Positions 62,441-64,000 of a DNA stretch of 64,000 nt are shown here, piece after piece. The position numbers and the translations under genes are program-made. Every line of letters begins with the position of its first letter. The first letter of the stretch is position 1. The notes beneath the pieces are model-generated. The model was not told the DNA's origin, searched no databases, and saw only the letters and a program-made list of their open reading frames with translations. The DNA is from Pseudomonas triticifolii. GTDB taxonomy: Bacteria; Pseudomonadota; Gammaproteobacteria; Pseudomonadales; Pseudomonadaceae. The stretch spans positions 1-64,000 of the forward strand of contig NZ_JACONV010000021.1 of NCBI RefSeq assembly GCF_014358015.1, given 5' to 3'.

Positions 62441-63463
62441 TCAGTCGAACAGACCCAGTGTCATGTAGCTGAACCAGGAGCGGCTCTTGGTGCCTTTCGC
62501 TTCTGCGTCCTTCTCGGCCTGCTCATCCAGCTCTGCCTGGTTTTCCGGCAGCAGCTCTTTGGGGATGGAGTCCTTGGCTTCCTGATACTGTTTCTTGATG
62601 TCCTGGTCGGCACGCGTCTGACCCGGTGGCAGTGGTGCGCTGCCGTCGATCAGGCCCAGTGTCGCCTTGGACAGCCACGAACGGTTATCCGCTTCTGCTT
62701 CGCGTGGCGTGAACTCGCCGTCTTTCAGTTGCGGGTGGTTCGGGTAGTTGGTCTTCAGCACTTCAAGGCTGGTCGCGGCCAGATCGTCGAGGTGCAGACG
62801 CTGATACGACTCGACCATCACCGCCAGGCCGTCACCGACCGATGGCGTTTCCTGGAAGTTTTCCACCACGTAGCGGCCACGGTTGGCAGCGGCGACGTAG
62901 GCCTGACGGGTCAGGTAGTAGTCAGCCACGTGGATCTCGTACGCAGCCAGCAGGTTGCGCAGGTAGATCATGCGCTGCTTGGCGTCGGGCGAGTAACGGC
63001 TGTTCGGGAAACGGCTGGTCAGTTGTGCGAACTCGTTGAACGAGTCGCGTGCGGCACCCGGGTCACGCTTGGTCTGGTCCAGCGGCAGGAAGCGCGCCAG
63101 CAGGCCGACGTCCTGGTCGAACGAGGTCAGGCCCTTCATGTAGTAGGCGTAATCGACGTTCGGATGCTGGGGATGCAGGCGAATGAAACGCTCGGCAGCA
63201 GATTTTGCCGCTTCCGGTTCACCGTTCTTGTAGTTCGAGTAAATCAGCTCGAGCTGGGCCTGATCGGCATAACGACCGAATGGATAGCGAGATTCCAGCG
63301 CCTTGAGTTTCTCGGTGGCGCTGTTATAGCTGTTATTGCCCAGGTCGGCCTGCGCCTGCTGGTACAGCTCGACTTCGCTGAGGTTTTCGTCGATGACTTC
63401 CTTCGACGAACAGGCCGCAGTCAGTGCGAGGATGGCGATCAGCAGCAGGTGTTTCACTTGCAT
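62441..63463 (-). CDS. bamD: Outer-membrane assembly lipoprotein BamD
   Basis: BamD is an essential lipoprotein of the BAM complex that folds outer-membrane proteins. The 340-residue protein has a signal peptide with lipobox LTAAC (acylated Cys18) and five TPR-like repeats, including ALESRYPFGRYADQAQLELI and FIRLHPQHPNVDYAYYMKGL. It has a longer acidic C-terminal extension than E. coli BamD (245), as is usual in Pseudomonas. ATG 63463 is chosen, since the frame runs upstream into the region before rluD. It is divergent from rluD. Confidence 0.95.
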   Translation of the reverse strand: MQVKHLLLIAILALTAACSSKEVIDENLSEVELYQQAQADLGNNSYNSATEKLKALESRYPFGRYADQAQLELIYSNYKNGEPEAAKSAAERFIRLHPQHPNVDYAYYMKGLTSFDQDVGLLARFLPLDQTKRDPGAARDSFNEFAQLTSRFPNSRYSPDAKQRMIYLRNLLAAYEIHVADYYLTRQAYVAAANRGRYVVENFQETPSVGDGLAVMVESYQRLHLDDLAATSLEVLKTNYPNHPQLKDGEFTPREAEADNRSWLSKATLGLIDGSAPLPPGQTRADQDIKKQYQEAKDSIPKELLPENQAELDEQAEKDAEAKGTKSRSWFSYMTLGLFD

Positions 63464-63612
63464 GGCGGCTTGCGTCCCTATAACGGCCTGCTGTCTTGGG
63501 CGGGGCCGTCCTGTTATGATGAGCGCCCCGCGATACCAGCGGGACAAAAGACGCCGTATTTAACCACAAGCGCGCTGCCGAAACCAAAGGCTAGCCGCCA
63601 CCTAGTCTGGTC

Positions 63613-64000
63613 ATGTCCGAAAATATAGAACTTCGCGCAGAGGTACCGTCCGAAATGGGTGGTCAACGCCTCGATCAAGTCGCCGCACAATTATTCGCTG
63701 AGCACTCGCGCTCGCGCCTTTCCGCCTGGATCAAGGACGGCCGCCTGACTGTGGACGGTGGCGTTTTGCGCCCGCGTGACATCGTGCATGGCGGTGCCAT
63801 TCTTGAGCTCATTGCCGAGCAGGAGGCCCAGGGTGAATGGGTCGCTCAGGACATTGAGCTGGACATCGTCTACGAAGACGACCAGATACTGGTCATCAAC
63901 AAGCCTGCGGGCCTGGTGGTGCATCCGGCTGCCGGTCACGCTGACGGCACGCTGCTCAATGCCTTGCTGCACCATGTGCCGGACATCATCAACGTTCCGC
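63613..64000 (+). CDS. rluD: 23S rRNA pseudouridine synthase RluD (5' part, cut by window end)
   Basis: RluD makes pseudouridines 1911, 1915 and 1917 in helix 69 of 23S rRNA. The first 129 codons are present. They show the S4-like RNA-binding domain (GQRLDQVAAQLFAEHSRSRL) and the start of the catalytic domain (DIVYEDDQILVINKPAGLVV, then HPAAGH). The catalytic aspartate motif lies beyond the window. It is divergent from bamD, a conserved arrangement. Confidence 0.92.
   Translation, partial: MSENIELRAEVPSEMGGQRLDQVAAQLFAEHSRSRLSAWIKDGRLTVDGGVLRPRDIVHGGAILELIAEQEAQGEWVAQDIELDIVYEDDQILVINKPAGLVVHPAAGHADGTLLNALLHHVPDIINVP

Overview
This is a 64 kb chromosomal window from a fluorescent Pseudomonas. 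The P. syringae group is my leading guess, but the species is not proven. The evidence is gene content and order. From about 11.6 kb onward the order follows the P. aeruginosa chromosome as I remember it: fpr-mscL-radA-mapZ-cstA-yjiX-yjiA-glyA-morA; ettA; Lon-like protease-yqhA-fklB; ispB/rplU-rpmA-obg-proB-creA; rpsT/murJ-ribF-ileS-lspA-fkpB-ispH; the minor pilin operon; thiO; pilRS; bamD/rluD. GC-rich coding sequence and many Pseudomonas-type REP palindromes between genes fit this. I see no rRNA, tRNA, CRISPR array, prophage or insertion sequence.

Layout. 0-2.7 kb: REP repeats, trmA and a purine permease (minus strand). 2.9-6.7 kb: a three-gene molybdenum hydroxylase operon of the PaoABC type. 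7.0-9.7 kb: cyanide-insensitive bd-type quinol oxidase cioAB plus a 55-residue third subunit. 9.8-15 kb: rlmG, an HTH-only LuxR-type regulator, fpr, mscL, radA and the c-di-GMP receptor gene mapZ. 15.2-20 kb: cstA with yjiX, a COG0523 GTPase and glyA. 20.4-24.3 kb: morA, a 1279-residue GGDEF/EAL protein. 24.7-30.3 kb: ettA, an atypical Gre-like factor, a small lipoprotein and a DUF4105/DUF3015 pair. 30.6-35.7 kb: a Lon-like protease, small conserved genes, fklB and a small gene behind Fur-box-like sites. 36-41 kb: isoprenoid, ribosomal, Obg and proline genes. 41.6-42.7 kb: an AT-richer acyltransferase gene that looks inserted. 43-51 kb: rpsT, murJ, ribF and the overlapping ileS-lspA-fkpB-ispH set. 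51-57.4 kb: the type IV pilus minor pilin and PilY1 operon, with an inverted fimT. 57.4-64 kb: thiO, a 444 bp tandem duplication, pilRS, bamD and the start of rluD.

Functional themes. Surface motility and c-di-GMP signalling recur (mapZ, morA, minor pilins, pilY1, pilRS). The rest is mostly translation (trmA, rlmG, ettA, rplU, rpmA, obg, rpsT, ileS, rluD), envelope biogenesis (murJ, lspA, bamD, ispB) and respiration or redox (cioAB, fpr, the Mo hydroxylase).

I found no gene cluster that is plainly a new system. The items most worth a second look are the 444 bp tandem duplication joining thiO and pilR ends, the Gre-like protein with a shortened coiled-coil tip, the DUF3015-DUF4105 pair with a probable outer-membrane barrel, the Fur-box-controlled small gene, the AT-rich acyltransferase insertion, and the inverted fimT that keeps a GRxR motif.
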